From: DATBRC01 sp036560485
GTDB lineage: Bacteria; Pseudomonadota; Gammaproteobacteria; Burkholderiales; Burkholderiaceae_D
DNA length: 32,111 bases
Assembly (NCBI GenBank): GCA_036560485.1
Contig: DATBRC010000045.1
Span: 1 to 32,111, forward strand
Direction of reading: 5' to 3'
Part shown: piece by piece, positions 24,195 through 32,013 of the stretch
How positions within the stretch are numbered: position 1 is the stretch's first letter
How the letters are laid out: each line of letters opens with the position of its first letter
Position numbers and translations under genes: made by a program
The notes under the pieces: generated by a model
The model's database searches: none
Told to the model about the DNA's origin: nothing
What the model saw: only the letters and a program-made list of their open reading frames with translations

Positions 24195-25257
24195 ATGGGC
24201 ACTTAGATAGGTCACTTACGTTATGTTTCGATTGGACTGCATAGTGCTGTGGTGTGATCCGCTTGGCTTTTCCAGACCAACCCGAGAGTTAGTTTTCGGC
24301 GTTCTTGATCCGCAGTGCGACGCTCCAAACCGTTTATAAACATGCGATCTCGACAATTCTTCTTCTCGTGAAATCAAGTGGCGGGAAGAACGGGTTACTT
24401 CGTCGATGAACTTGGCACGAATTCAGGATGACCCACTGTCAGCTTTTTATCGACCGAGCCTGTGTACAACACCAACAATTTGACGCTCTTTCCATCCAGA
24501 GCACGACCATTGTGCAATGTATGGATAAGCCGTTAGCAGATGTAAGCAAGTGTTGCGAATGTTAATGGCGTGTTAACAAAGACGCCAACACTGTATTACG
24601 TCGAGCGAAGTTATGGCCGTAACCATGATCGGCGTAACGGTGATGTGATCGTGATGACCGGTTCGGCTTTGCAATCTCGAATAGGCCTCCAAGTTGCCGT
24701 GTCACTTCGTTCGCGGGGCGCAAATTGATCAGCAGCTCCTGCGAGAAAATATTTATCGATCGTTGTTTTCCGATACGACGACCGTTTCTCCTGCTGCCTG
24801 CAACTTCAAACATTCTTCCAGTTGCCACTTCCTGTAAAAGATTTTCTTCAACGGAATCAGGGTTCTGGGATGCGGCAATGCGATCCACACGCTATGGTTG
24901 TGGCCTTGTTCCAAAATCCGATGGAATTGTGGTTCAAAATCAGGCGGCAATTTCGACTCCTTGATCGATAATTTATACGCGACAAGTGAACTTATAACGA
25001 GATTCAATTATTTGTTCGCACGCATCCCATTTGTTCAATGCGACGCTCAATTGATATGGACAGCCGCGTCTTATAAACCGGAGCAGACTCATACACAGCT
25101 ACGCAATTTATACATGTGCTACTAACCATGCGTTCCTAATATGCCTCTGGCGCAGGCATACAGGCATCGATTGTTACAATTTTTTACCTGCCTACACATT
25201 GCAATAAAAAAGCAACCGGCGCAGGCTACATTATCCCGGTAAATAAAATTGGATAAT
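24195..25257. other. 1.06-kb region with at most one small gene
   Basis: The left half shows no gene I can support on either strand. The centre carries a possible small leftward gene (24753-24950) and an overlapping leftward frame (24562-24888) of unknown worth. Near the right end is a short hairpin ATGCCT/AGGCAT (25141-25146, 25154-25159). No insertion-sequence ends or transposase motifs were recognised. Confidence 0.5.
24753..24950 (-). CDS. Possible 65-aa protein with TTG start, unknown
   Basis: A leftward frame has AAGGAG (complement of 24957-24962) 6 nt before TTG at 24950-24948. The product begins LPPDFEPQFHRILEQGHNHS and ends GETVVVSENNDR. It is soluble and mixed-charge, without Cys pairs or a signal peptide apart from one Cys. 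The ribosome-binding site and the protein-like composition are the only support. It lies in an otherwise empty kilobase and may be a remnant of a longer gene. Confidence 0.35.
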   Translation of the reverse strand: MPPDFEPQFHRILEQGHNHSVWIALPHPRTLIPLKKIFYRKWQLEECLKLQAAGETVVVSENNDR

Positions 25258-26970
25258 ATGGATTCCTTGGACGTACTACTTAAAGCCGCATTCGTCCATC
25301 ATAGGGAAGCCAGATTCGACGAGGCCGAATCGTTGTATCGTCAGATTCTGGAAATGGATTCTCGCCAGCGGCATGCATTAAGCATGCTCGGCATGATTCT
25401 GATGAATGACTCGCGCAAAGCAGAGGCAGAGGCGATGTTTCTCCGGCATCTCAATGTGGAGCTGAATGATCCCATGACGCTGCATTCACTAGGGCGATTG
25501 CTTCAGGATAAGGGACGCGATCAAGAGGCAGTAGCGGTGTTTCGTCAGGCGGCTGTAGGCAAACCGGACCTGGCACCCATCTTCAATGACATGGCTGTAT
25601 CACTCCATCGCCTGGGGCAACTGGATGAAGCGCTCAAGGCATTGGATAACGCCTTGAAGGTCGATCCCACTTTCGGAGTGGCCCACGATAACCGCGGAAG
25701 GGTACTTTACGATAGCCATCGTTTCCTGGAGGCTGTCGAGGCCCATTTGACGGCATTGAACCATACTACGCCCATTGCCGGTGCAGACCGTATGTCAATA
25801 CTACTTCATGTCGCTGATGCAGCTTACGAGGCGAGAGAATTTCAGCTTGCAGAGTCGGCTTGCCGCGCAGTTCTGGAGATGGAGGAAGGCAATGCGGACG
25901 CGATGGAACATCTCACCAAGATCTTGTATCGTCTGCGACGTGATAAGGATGCTATCTCGTTGCTCAATCAGCGTGCACGCAGGCAAGGATTGATCAGGAA
26001 AGGACGAGCAGAACATCCGGAGGCGACCGTATTGGTGTTGGGAGCGGTTGGCGCAAGTCATGTGCCGACGCGTTATTTATTTGATCCGGAACGATTTGGC
26101 ACGCTAACACTGACGCTGTTATCCGATGATCTACCGGATGCACCGTTGGGTAGTGTTGATTTTAATGAGCTGACACAGGTCGATCTCATTTTCAATACGC
26201 TGGGTGAAGTTGAAAGGGATGGAGGACGGATCGAATCGGTGCAAAGACTTGCCACCCGTCTTGGGAAGCCGATTCTTAATCCGCCTGGCCGGGTTGCTTG
26301 CACCGGTCGTGACCAAGCCACGGCATTGTATGGGAACATTACGGGACTGCTGGTGCCGAAAGTGCGCTGGATGATGCGCGATGAACCGATAGATGACGCA
26401 ATTTTTTCTTCGCCATTCTTGATTCGTCCGGGCGGAACCCATGGTGGCGAAGACCTGGCGCTGATCAAGACATATGCTGATCTATCAGCATATCTGGTGA
26501 CAGTAACCTATGACCGATTTCTCTTGACCGATTTTCATGATTTCAAAGGGGCGCAAAATTGCTATCGGAAATACCGCTTCATTTTTGTTGATCGCAAGCC
26601 GTATCCTTATCACCTCGCTATATCCGAAAGTTGGCTGGTGCATTACTGGCGCACTGATATGGAATATACGGATTGGAAAAAACAGGAAGAGGAAACATTC
26701 TTGAACGATTGGCGTGGTGTGTTTGGGTCCGATGCTATTACAGCCGTCGAAAAAGTAGCGCAACGCATGGACCTGGATTATGGCGGGCTGGATTGCAGCA
26801 TACTGCCTACCGGCGAGGTTTTATTCTTTGAGGCGAACGCCTGTATGCTGGTACATTTGGACGATGCAAAAGAGCATTTCCCCTACAAGCATATTGCTGT
26901 TCCCCGTATTCGTGATGCAATAACATCTATGGTGAGGAACAGGATTTCACGTCGCGAAAATAAAGAATAA
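25258..26970 (+). CDS. TPR-repeat / ATP-grasp fusion protein, substrate unknown
   Basis: ATG 25258 is preferred; TTG 25249 is an in-frame alternative, and no strong ribosome-binding site is visible. Residues about 5-240 form several TPR units (ARFDEAESLYRQILEMDSRQ, GQLDEALKALDNALKVDPTF). About 255-345 looks like a Rossmann-type pre-ATP-grasp domain (ATVLVLGAVGA, FNTLGEVERDGG, KPILNPPGRV). About 350-555 is ATP-grasp-like: PFLIRPGGTHGGEDL (R390, Gly-rich loop), the KYRFIFVDRKPYPYH segment, and the metal-binding end DYGGLDCSILPTGEVLFFEAN with D512, E525 and N527. ATP-grasp enzymes ligate a carboxylate to an amine or thiol via acyl phosphate; the TPR part may hold a peptide or protein substrate. 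It stands alone without a precursor peptide gene beside it, so the substrate is unknown. Confidence 0.85.
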   Translation: MDSLDVLLKAAFVHHREARFDEAESLYRQILEMDSRQRHALSMLGMILMNDSRKAEAEAMFLRHLNVELNDPMTLHSLGRLLQDKGRDQEAVAVFRQAAVGKPDLAPIFNDMAVSLHRLGQLDEALKALDNALKVDPTFGVAHDNRGRVLYDSHRFLEAVEAHLTALNHTTPIAGADRMSILLHVADAAYEAREFQLAESACRAVLEMEEGNADAMEHLTKILYRLRRDKDAISLLNQRARRQGLIRKGRAEHPEATVLVLGAVGASHVPTRYLFDPERFGTLTLTLLSDDLPDAPLGSVDFNELTQVDLIFNTLGEVERDGGRIESVQRLATRLGKPILNPPGRVACTGRDQATALYGNITGLLVPKVRWMMRDEPIDDAIFSSPFLIRPGGTHGGEDLALIKTYADLSAYLVTVTYDRFLLTDFHDFKGAQNCYRKYRFIFVDRKPYPYHLAISESWLVHYWRTDMEYTDWKKQEEETFLNDWRGVFGSDAITAVEKVAQRMDLDYGGLDCSILPTGEVLFFEANACMLVHLDDAKEHFPYKHIAVPRIRDAITSMVRNRISRRENKE

Positions 26971-27122
26971 TTGCTTGAAAAAGAATGTCCGACTTCCATC
27001 ATATCGATTGCCTGTCGGGATTGGCACTTGCCGTCGTTTTGCGGCATAGCATGTACAAAAACGAAAATGCTTAACGGGATAATCCATCGAAATGGTCAAA
27101 TGCAAACTTGTTAGAATAATTG

Positions 27123-27317
27123 ATGAAAACCGAGACAGCCGATAAACCACCAAGTTGTAGCAAGTGCGCCAACTACTTCATTACTCACGACGCCGATTTC
27201 ATGTATGGTTGCAGTGCCTTTAAATTCAAAAGCCAATTGCAGCCTATCCTAGTTGTGATGAAGGCATCAGGACTGCAATGCCAATATTTCCAGGAAAAAG
27301 AGCGAGGCACGAAGTAG
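27123..27317 (+). CDS. Small four-cysteine protein, probably metal-binding
   Basis: ATG 27123 (64 aa). The frame extends to TTG 27120, and there is no Shine-Dalgarno, so the message could be nearly leaderless. Core pattern: CSKCANYFITHDADFMYGCS, then AFKFKSQLQPILVVMKASGLQC and FQEK, i.e. CxxC...C...C spaced as in a zinc-ribbon-like fold. I recognise this as a small conserved proteobacterial family, sometimes mislabelled uracil-DNA glycosylase in databases; the size excludes that enzyme. A decayed second copy lies at 27997-28104. Confidence 0.75.
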   Translation: MKTETADKPPSCSKCANYFITHDADFMYGCSAFKFKSQLQPILVVMKASGLQCQYFQEKERGTK

Positions 27318-27353
27318 TGGTTTGTGCATGGCTTCTTCAGTACAGGGTAAATA

Positions 27354-27860
27354 CTAAGGATGTTGTGGCGTTTTCGGTTCCACTTTTTGCCAACCGGACG
27401 GACACTCTTTGACATGTGGGTAATAGCCATCTGGATTGTGGCAGTAGTACCAGAAGCCGGGATCTTGCTGCGGCGAGAATCTTTCGCCTGATCGTTCAAT
27501 ATAAACTGGTGCTGGTGATTGCACCACAGTCGGTGGGCCGTTTAGTTCCCAATGGCCCGGCACCATGACCCATTGGCCTTGTGATGGCTCCCAGTGTGGC
27601 GCAATGTAATGATATCCTCTGCGCTCACGTTCCCAATGGCCTGACGCCCAAACATAAGCACGACCATCCCAAACCCAGTAACCAGGTACCCACACATGAC
27701 CATGCCGCGATGGTGGCAAACTTTCAATGCGTGGTGGTGGCGGTGCTTCTCCGATCCGAATATCGACTGATGTGATCGCTTGAGCGATGGGTGAAATCAT
27801 CCAAGCGCTCAAACTCAATACGGTGCCACAAAAGATTAGAGGGATGAGTTTTAAATGCAT
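27354..27860 (-). CDS. Exported YXWXXGXW-repeat protein
   Basis: The ATG at 27860-27858 has AAGGA 5 nt upstream. The 168-aa product has a signal peptide (cleavage near IAQA), a Pro-rich segment (GEAPPPPRIESLPPSRHG), and aromatic repeats HVWVPGYWVWDGRAYVW, ASGHWERERRGYHYIAPHWE and WVMVPGHWELNG. Its C-terminal module is DPGFWYYCHNPDGYYPHVKE plus CPSGWQKV, with two Cys. The family is exported and of unknown role. It converges with the four-Cys gene (gap 36 nt) and has the degenerate copy of that gene on its other side. Confidence 0.88.
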   Translation of the reverse strand: MHLKLIPLIFCGTVLSLSAWMISPIAQAITSVDIRIGEAPPPPRIESLPPSRHGHVWVPGYWVWDGRAYVWASGHWERERRGYHYIAPHWEPSQGQWVMVPGHWELNGPPTVVQSPAPVYIERSGERFSPQQDPGFWYYCHNPDGYYPHVKECPSGWQKVEPKTPQHP

Positions 27861-27996
27861 TTCAGTCCTTGATGCGTTATAGGTGAAATCGGGGAATGAT
27901 AAGTGTTTTAACTATGCACCTGAATTGGTTTGCATGCCCTCATTTTTACAAATGATTACAAGCATTTACGATGAATTAGCGTAATCTTATTGCAAT

Positions 27997-28104
27997 ATGA
28001 GAAAAACGATAAGCTGCCAAGTTGTACTGTAAGTGTGCCAAAAACTTCATTAACAAAGATGCCGATTTCATGTACGGTAACCGCACTATTAAATTCAATA
28101 GGAC
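27997..28104 (+). pseudogene. Decayed second copy of the four-cysteine protein gene
   Basis: The stretch from ATG 27997 aligns with the intact gene at 27123. The shared stretch CCAAGTTGTA is followed by a 2-nt expansion (ACTGT for AGC) that breaks the frame, then AAGTGTGCCAAAAACTTCAT and GATGCCGATTTCATGTACGG, nearly identical to the intact gene. The third Cys codon (TGC) has become AAC. Similarity fades after about AAATTCAATAGG. It is clearly a duplication followed by decay. Confidence 0.85.
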
Positions 28105-28110
28105 TGCATT

Positions 28111-28360
28111 TCATATTTTTATCGTTGGCGCTACCAGCGTGTTCACGCTTAGCTTGAGTTCCTTGCTCGTCTTGAAATGAGGAGTGTACTTCGCAGAAAT
28201 AGCGACTGGTTCACCTGTTTGCGGATTGTGTCCGATGCGTGGCGGACGACGGGTCAACGTAAATGTACCGAAACGCGAATTTCACGCGACGCCTTTGGTA
28301 GATTGTGTGGCTCATGCCAAAGCGTAGCGATATGGCGTGGATCAGTTCAGAGCGTGTCAT
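28111..28360 (-). pseudogene. Broken HU/IHF-family DNA-binding protein gene
   Basis: On the minus strand the ATG at 28360 opens MTRSELIHAIS, the typical start of HU/IHF-type proteins. The frame then drifts and ends early. The C-terminal half is in another frame: RFGTFTLTRRPPRIGHNPQT, then GEPVAISAKYTPHFKTSKEL, stopping at 28113-28111. This includes the GFG-type beta turn and the PRxGxNPxTGE arm that inserts into the DNA minor groove. About 16 central residues are missing and at least one frameshift separates the halves, so it is not functional as read. It converges with the decayed four-Cys copy. Confidence 0.85.
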
Positions 28361-28467
28361 GCCTATTATTTTAAGAAATGAATTAATGCTGGACACCGCG
28401 AGCAAGGTGAGGAAATCATTTTGTTGTATGCTAATGCTCCCACTATCGGGATATTCTGGAGATCAAT

Positions 28468-28737
28468 ATGAAAACTGCAGTGATGGGAATTGCTTTTGCT
28501 TTGAGTGCCAGCTTGATGAGCGGACTGGCGTTAGCTGGACCTGAAGCCGGTCATCCAAACATTATTGCAGCGCGTGAAGATGCCACCCATGCCATCGAAA
28601 AATTGAAAGCAGCACAAGCCGCGAACGAATACGACATGGGTGGCCATGCAGCGAAAGCGGAAAAATTACTGCATGAAGCGGAACATGAAATGAAACTGGC
28701 TGCCGAAGCAGCGAACAAGAACGCCAAGAAAAAATAA
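28468..28737 (+). CDS. Small exported helical His-containing protein, SmbP-like
   Basis: ATG 28468 follows GGAGA. The 89-aa precursor has a signal peptide ending in LALA. The mature 65 residues are helical and rich in Ala, Glu, Lys and His (GHPNIIAAREDATHAIEKLK, YDMGGHAAKAEKLLHEAEHE, ending in a Lys run). Spaced His and Glu on the same helical faces recall small periplasmic metal-binding proteins of the SmbP type, but that match is by pattern only. A GC-rich hairpin follows 12 nt downstream. Confidence 0.75.
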   Translation: MKTAVMGIAFALSASLMSGLALAGPEAGHPNIIAAREDATHAIEKLKAAQAANEYDMGGHAAKAEKLLHEAEHEMKLAAEAANKNAKKK

Positions 28738-28749
28738 TGGAAGCATCAC

Positions 28750-28778
28750 CGGGCAGGTAATGTAAGATTGCCTGCCCG
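28750..28778 (+). terminator. Hairpin after the SmbP-like gene, weak terminator
   Basis: CGGGCAGG (28750-28757) and CCTGCCCG (28771-28778) form an 8-bp GC-rich stem with a 13-nt loop. No T-run follows, so it is either a 3'-end stabiliser or a rho-assisted terminator. Confidence 0.45.
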
Positions 28779-28822
28779 ATGATGTCGCATCCATCTCTGC
28801 TCCCCTCACTTGAAAGGTTCCC

Positions 28823-29089
28823 ATGTCCCGTACTCATCTATACACTGCGACCATTTTGATGATGGCGACGTTGGTGGCACACGCCCAGTCTGCACCCGCT
28901 ACTCCACCAAACCAAGCCGATGCTGCCGCTAAGTTTGCCGCGCATAAACAAAAAGAATTGGCGCACATCGCCCATCATTTGCAAGTCATACAAACACTAC
29001 AGTCGTGCGTCGAATCGGCAACGGACCGCGCGGGTTTAAAAGCGTGCAATGAAACGGCCCATGCAGCGATGAAAAACCACGATAAATAA
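28823..29089 (+). CDS. Small exported protein with two cysteines
   Basis: ATG 28823 after AAAGG. The 88-aa precursor has a signal peptide ending in AHA. The mature part is a helical, Ala/His-rich chain (AKFAAHKQKELAHIAHHLQV) followed by LQSCVESATDRAGLKACNET, where two Cys 14 residues apart could form a disulfide linking two helices. No family was recognised. Like its upstream neighbour it is a small periplasmic helical protein with many His, so both may share a metal or stress role. Confidence 0.7.
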   Translation: MSRTHLYTATILMMATLVAHAQSAPATPPNQADAAAKFAAHKQKELAHIAHHLQVIQTLQSCVESATDRAGLKACNETAHAAMKNHDK

Positions 29090-29140
29090 TAAAAAGGCGC
29101 CTCGCCCATCCGAGGGCTAGGTACAGGGAAAGAACAACCA

Positions 29141-29452
29141 ATGATCAAGGTGAGCGCGTTATACCCCAACATCGAAGGAACCCAATTTGACATGGCATAT
29201 TACTGTAACGTTCATATGCCGATGGTGAAAGAAAAACTTGGTACCGCCCTTATCCGTATCGAAATCGATCGAGGCGTGGCTAGTAGCGTAACGGGAGCGC
29301 CGGCCAATTACTGTGCGGCAGGCCATTTGTATTTTGAGACGATGGAAAAATTCCTTGCCGCATTCACCCCACATGCGCAGGTCATCCGAGGCGATGTTCC
29401 GAACTTCACCAATATTGTGCCAACGGTACAGATTAGTGAGGTGATGCTTTAA
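29141..29452 (+). CDS. EthD-domain protein
   Basis: ATG 29141 follows AGGGAAAG. The 103-aa protein is a single EthD-type ferredoxin-like alpha/beta barrel. MIKVSALYPN is strand 1, FDMAYYCNVHMPMVKEKLG is the conserved helix with the YxxxH-x-P pattern, a central strand reads AAGHLYFETMEKFLAAF, and the C-terminal half (HAQVIRGDVPNFTNIVPTVQ) is typical. EthD-like proteins are small dimeric proteins; some take part in ring or ether degradation, most are unassigned. Confidence 0.88.
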   Translation: MIKVSALYPNIEGTQFDMAYYCNVHMPMVKEKLGTALIRIEIDRGVASSVTGAPANYCAAGHLYFETMEKFLAAFTPHAQVIRGDVPNFTNIVPTVQISEVML

Positions 29453-29488
29453 ATGGTGCGCCACTGCGATCATTCAGAGGTAAGTACA

Positions 29489-29581
29489 ATGTCCTATACA
29501 ACGAACGAATTTGGTCAGCCGATTGGTAGCCCGTTATTAAGCTGGATTACTCCAATCCATCCGCCCCGCGATAATGACTGA
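29489..29581 (+). pseudogene. N-terminal stub of a GNAT acetyltransferase gene
   Basis: A 30-codon frame starts at ATG 29489 behind GAGGTAAG and reads MSYTTNEFGQPIGSPLLSWI then TPIHPPRDND before a stop. N-E-F-G-Q-P-I-G-x-P-L-x-x-W...P-P-R is the characteristic start of a GNAT-family acetyltransferase subgroup of about 220 aa; the catalytic part is absent. It overlaps the DUF2127 gene by 8 nt, so the stub may now act as a short upstream reading frame. Confidence 0.65.
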
Positions 29582-30077
29582 CTTACGCCAAAGCAGCACT
29601 ACAACATCAATGCATCCTGTGGCGAAGCGGCGTGCGTTGCGCACGATTGCAGTTTTCGAGGCCATTAAGGGGATCGCGGCGCTCGCCGCCAGCATGGGTC
29701 TGTTGAGCCTGGCGCATCACGATGTGCGTCATCTTGCGGCAGAATTGATCGGCCACTTCGGGCAGAAATTCGGAGCGCGCTTGTCTGCCATTCTGTTGCA
29801 TGATGCTGACCTGCTGCATGATGCCAACCTGCGGTCGTTACTGCTTCTGGCGATAGGCTACATCTCCTTGCGACTGATCGAAGCTTACGGACTTTGGCAT
29901 GACCTTGAATGGGGCGAATGGATAGCAGCATTGTCCGGTGCGCTCTATATTCCGTTCGAGATTCGGCATCTCATGTATCGGCCCTCATTCATGGGTGCAG
30001 TAGTGCTAGTAGGGAATGTTTTTGTGGTCGGCTTCTTGGCATGGCAATTGTGGCGCAAACGCAGACGGGTAGCCTGA
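29574..30077 (+). CDS. DUF2127 membrane protein
   Basis: ATG 29574 (167 aa). Features match DUF2127: ALRTIAVFEAIKGIAALAAS in TM1, a soluble helical segment (about 45-85), TM2 (LLLLAIGYISLRLIEAYGLW), TM3 (WGEWIAALSGALYIPFEIRH), and TM4 (MGAVVLVGNVFVVGFLAWQL), ending in WRKRRR. Function is unknown. Translation may be coupled to the 30-codon stub that overlaps its start. It converges with the lipoprotein gene on the minus strand (7 nt between the stops). Confidence 0.87.
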   Translation: MTDLRQSSTTTSMHPVAKRRALRTIAVFEAIKGIAALAASMGLLSLAHHDVRHLAAELIGHFGQKFGARLSAILLHDADLLHDANLRSLLLLAIGYISLRLIEAYGLWHDLEWGEWIAALSGALYIPFEIRHLMYRPSFMGAVVLVGNVFVVGFLAWQLWRKRRRVA

Positions 30078-30084
30078 TAATGCC

Positions 30085-30429
30085 TTATTTTGAGCCGATA
30101 ATATCAATGGGCTTTGCACCTTTGAGCCGCAATTGAAGATGGTCGAATTTTCCCGGCACGATGATTGTACTTCCCTCCGTCGTAAAATTAAAAGCGACAG
30201 CGTTTTCCCTAGCATCGATTGAAAATATTTCAGGTATGGGCGCAGACTCCTTCATCTGGATACGGACATCTTCACTGTCTGGTTTCACGGCAAGCGGATA
30301 AATCACGTTTTGCGGATCACCCTTGATGCTGTAGGTCACGTTTTTCTTCACCCTGACGGCATTGTCACATGCAGTCAGTAATGAAAGCGTGGTGAGGACA
30401 GGTATGATCAGTTTCGTGAAATAATTCAA
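30085..30429 (-). CDS. Small lipoprotein, unknown function
   Basis: The start is TTG at 30429-30427: a perfect AAGGAGG lies 8 nt upstream. An earlier in-frame TTG (30450) would place that ribosome-binding site inside the gene. The product begins MNYFTKLIIPVLTTLSLLTAC, with lipobox LTAC. The mature domain (about 93 aa) is beta-rich (VRVKKNVTYSIKGD, NAVAFNFTTEGSTIIVPGKF, HLQLRLKGAKPIDI). No family was recognised. Confidence 0.8.
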   Translation of the reverse strand: MNYFTKLIIPVLTTLSLLTACDNAVRVKKNVTYSIKGDPQNVIYPLAVKPDSEDVRIQMKESAPIPEIFSIDARENAVAFNFTTEGSTIIVPGKFDHLQLRLKGAKPIDIIGSK

Positions 30430-30584
30430 TGCTATTTCCTCCTTAGTCAAAGCGCAGTAGTCTGAGTGTCGTGCAATACGACTGTTTCTATTTAAGTCTT
30501 TGATTTTTATTTACTCTGGCATCGGCTTCATCTATTTTTGATTATCTCGGGGACTTGCATAGGTAATACGCATGTCTGTCAGCA

Positions 30585-31457
30585 TTAATTGAGCCATCCC
30601 ATGCTGACGGCTACGATCAGAAAAATGCCCAAGAGTGCACGATACATAACAAACGGCCAGGTAGAAAATCTTTCGAGGAATTTCATCAATCCCCAAATCG
30701 CGAAAAAGGCCGAGCAACTGGCGATAATCAAACCGAATCCCAGAATTGACCATGCTTCGAGGGGAATATGGGCATGCGACAGCATCCACAGTTCTTTGAA
30801 TCCAGCTAATGCAATTGCCGGTAGCCCCAATAAAAATGAAAAGCGCGCTGCTTCTTCGCGTTTGAGGTTCAGAAATAATGCAGCAGTCAATGTCGATCCG
30901 GAACGGGATACGCCGGGAATCAATGCGCCAATTTGCGCAATGCCGACAATTAGTGCATCGTGCAGCCACATATGTCCCATCACCCGCTGGTGACGGCACG
31001 TCAATTCGGCAATGGCCAATAAGATTGCCATCGCGATACAGGAAATGCCGATGATAAATAGACTTCTGAGCGGCGAGCCACAAGCATTGAGAAGCGGAGA
31101 CAACGCAATACCGGCAATGCCAATGGGAATCGTCGCCATGACAATCGCGACAGCCAGGCGAAAAGGCGGACTGTCGAAATCGCGTTGTCGAATTGCCGTT
31201 ACGCTGCCATGCACGACATCGTGCACGTCGCGCCAAAAATAACTGATGACGGCAGCAAGCGCGGCAAGTTGCATCGCAGCCGAGAATGCGGATCCCGGAT
31301 CATGCCAACCGAGCAGCGCCGGGATGATGCGCATATGCGCGGTAGAGGAAATCGGTAAGAGTTCAGTAACGCCTTGCACAACACCTAGTATGGCCACTTG
31401 CACGTAATCGAGAGAGGCGAAACCGATGTCCAGGCCACTTGCGCAAGCATTTGCCAC
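30585..31457 (-). CDS. uppP: Undecaprenyl-diphosphatase (UppP/BacA)
   Basis: Dephosphorylates undecaprenyl diphosphate to recycle the lipid carrier for peptidoglycan and other envelope polymers; overexpression gives bacitracin resistance. It has 290 aa with about eight membrane segments. The two catalytic motifs are intact: QGVTELLPISSTAH (Q28 and E32 of the (E/Q)xxxE motif, H41) and PGVSRSGST at 181-189 (R185 matching E. coli R174). The start is GTG at 31457, with AGGAAAA about 6 nt upstream. It is probably monocistronic, or the last gene of a short leftward transcript with the two small membrane ORFs. Confidence 0.95.
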   Translation of the reverse strand: MANACASGLDIGFASLDYVQVAILGVVQGVTELLPISSTAHMRIIPALLGWHDPGSAFSAAMQLAALAAVISYFWRDVHDVVHGSVTAIRQRDFDSPPFRLAVAIVMATIPIGIAGIALSPLLNACGSPLRSLFIIGISCIAMAILLAIAELTCRHQRVMGHMWLHDALIVGIAQIGALIPGVSRSGSTLTAALFLNLKREEAARFSFLLGLPAIALAGFKELWMLSHAHIPLEAWSILGFGLIIASCSAFFAIWGLMKFLERFSTWPFVMYRALLGIFLIVAVSMGWLN

Positions 31458-31525
31458 GGTGTTTTCCTAGTAGAAGAGGGGCAGTGATAAGTTGGACCAG
31501 AGTATTTCGATGGTTGTGTGGTCAT

Positions 31526-31675
31526 TCAACCAAAATTCGGAAAATCCGGGAAATAGGTTTGCATCACCCATGTCAGTATTCCCACGAATACCACAGAAGC
31601 AAAGAGCACGATTAACAGACGTCCAAATTTAGGATTGCCGTCATCGGGTGGTGAAGATTTTTTATCGGTGGTCAT
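31526..31675 (-). CDS. 49-aa single-helix membrane protein
   Basis: The ATG at 31675-31673 opens a short frame: a charged Pro-rich tail (MTTDKKSSPPDDGNPKFG), one transmembrane helix (RLLIVLFASVVFVGILTWVM) and a short PDFPNFG tail. The layout is that of a genuine small membrane protein. No strong ribosome-binding site is seen (only GGG about 3 nt before the ATG). It lies 68 nt upstream of uppP on the same strand. Confidence 0.65.
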   Translation of the reverse strand: MTTDKKSSPPDDGNPKFGRLLIVLFASVVFVGILTWVMQTYFPDFPNFG

Positions 31676-31684
31676 GTACCCATT

Positions 31685-31843
31685 TTACGGTATAAAGTCA
31701 CAATGAACTGGATAACGATTGGTAATAGAAAGAATAAAATTCATGCCTAACGCCAAAAAAATTACTACAAGGGCCGAACGTGAAATGAACATGATTACAG
31801 AGGTAACGAACAGGAACACGTAAGAATTCATCTTGGATTTCAT
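31685..31843 (-). CDS. Possible 52-aa hydrophobic membrane protein
   Basis: The frame runs from ATG 31843 (ATG 31831 as alternative) to TAA at 31687-31685, 9 nt before the 49-aa gene. It reads MKSKMNSYVFLFVTSVIMFI, then SRSALVVIFLALGMNFILSI and TNRYPVHCDFIP: two hydrophobic segments split by S-R-S. Composition partly follows local T-richness, and no good ribosome-binding site is visible, so it may be chance. Confidence 0.35.
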   Translation of the reverse strand: MKSKMNSYVFLFVTSVIMFISRSALVVIFLALGMNFILSITNRYPVHCDFIP

Positions 31844-32013
31844 CCGGCAGGCTTTACTTGGGACATAAATAAATGGTTATGGCACTAGCTTTGTAAGAAT
31901 ACCCAACTTGACGTTTTTATATCCACGCAAATGAGAGTTGAAGCGTTGCTAAATCGCTTGGCTTCTCTAAACTAATTGCAGAACCGGTTTTCGGTATTGC
32001 TCCGCAAAACTAG

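Noticed and set aside
24562..24888. 108-codon leftward frame considered as a transposase remnant
   Set aside because: No DDE motif, terminal inverted repeats or target duplication could be found, and it overlaps another frame with a better ribosome-binding site.
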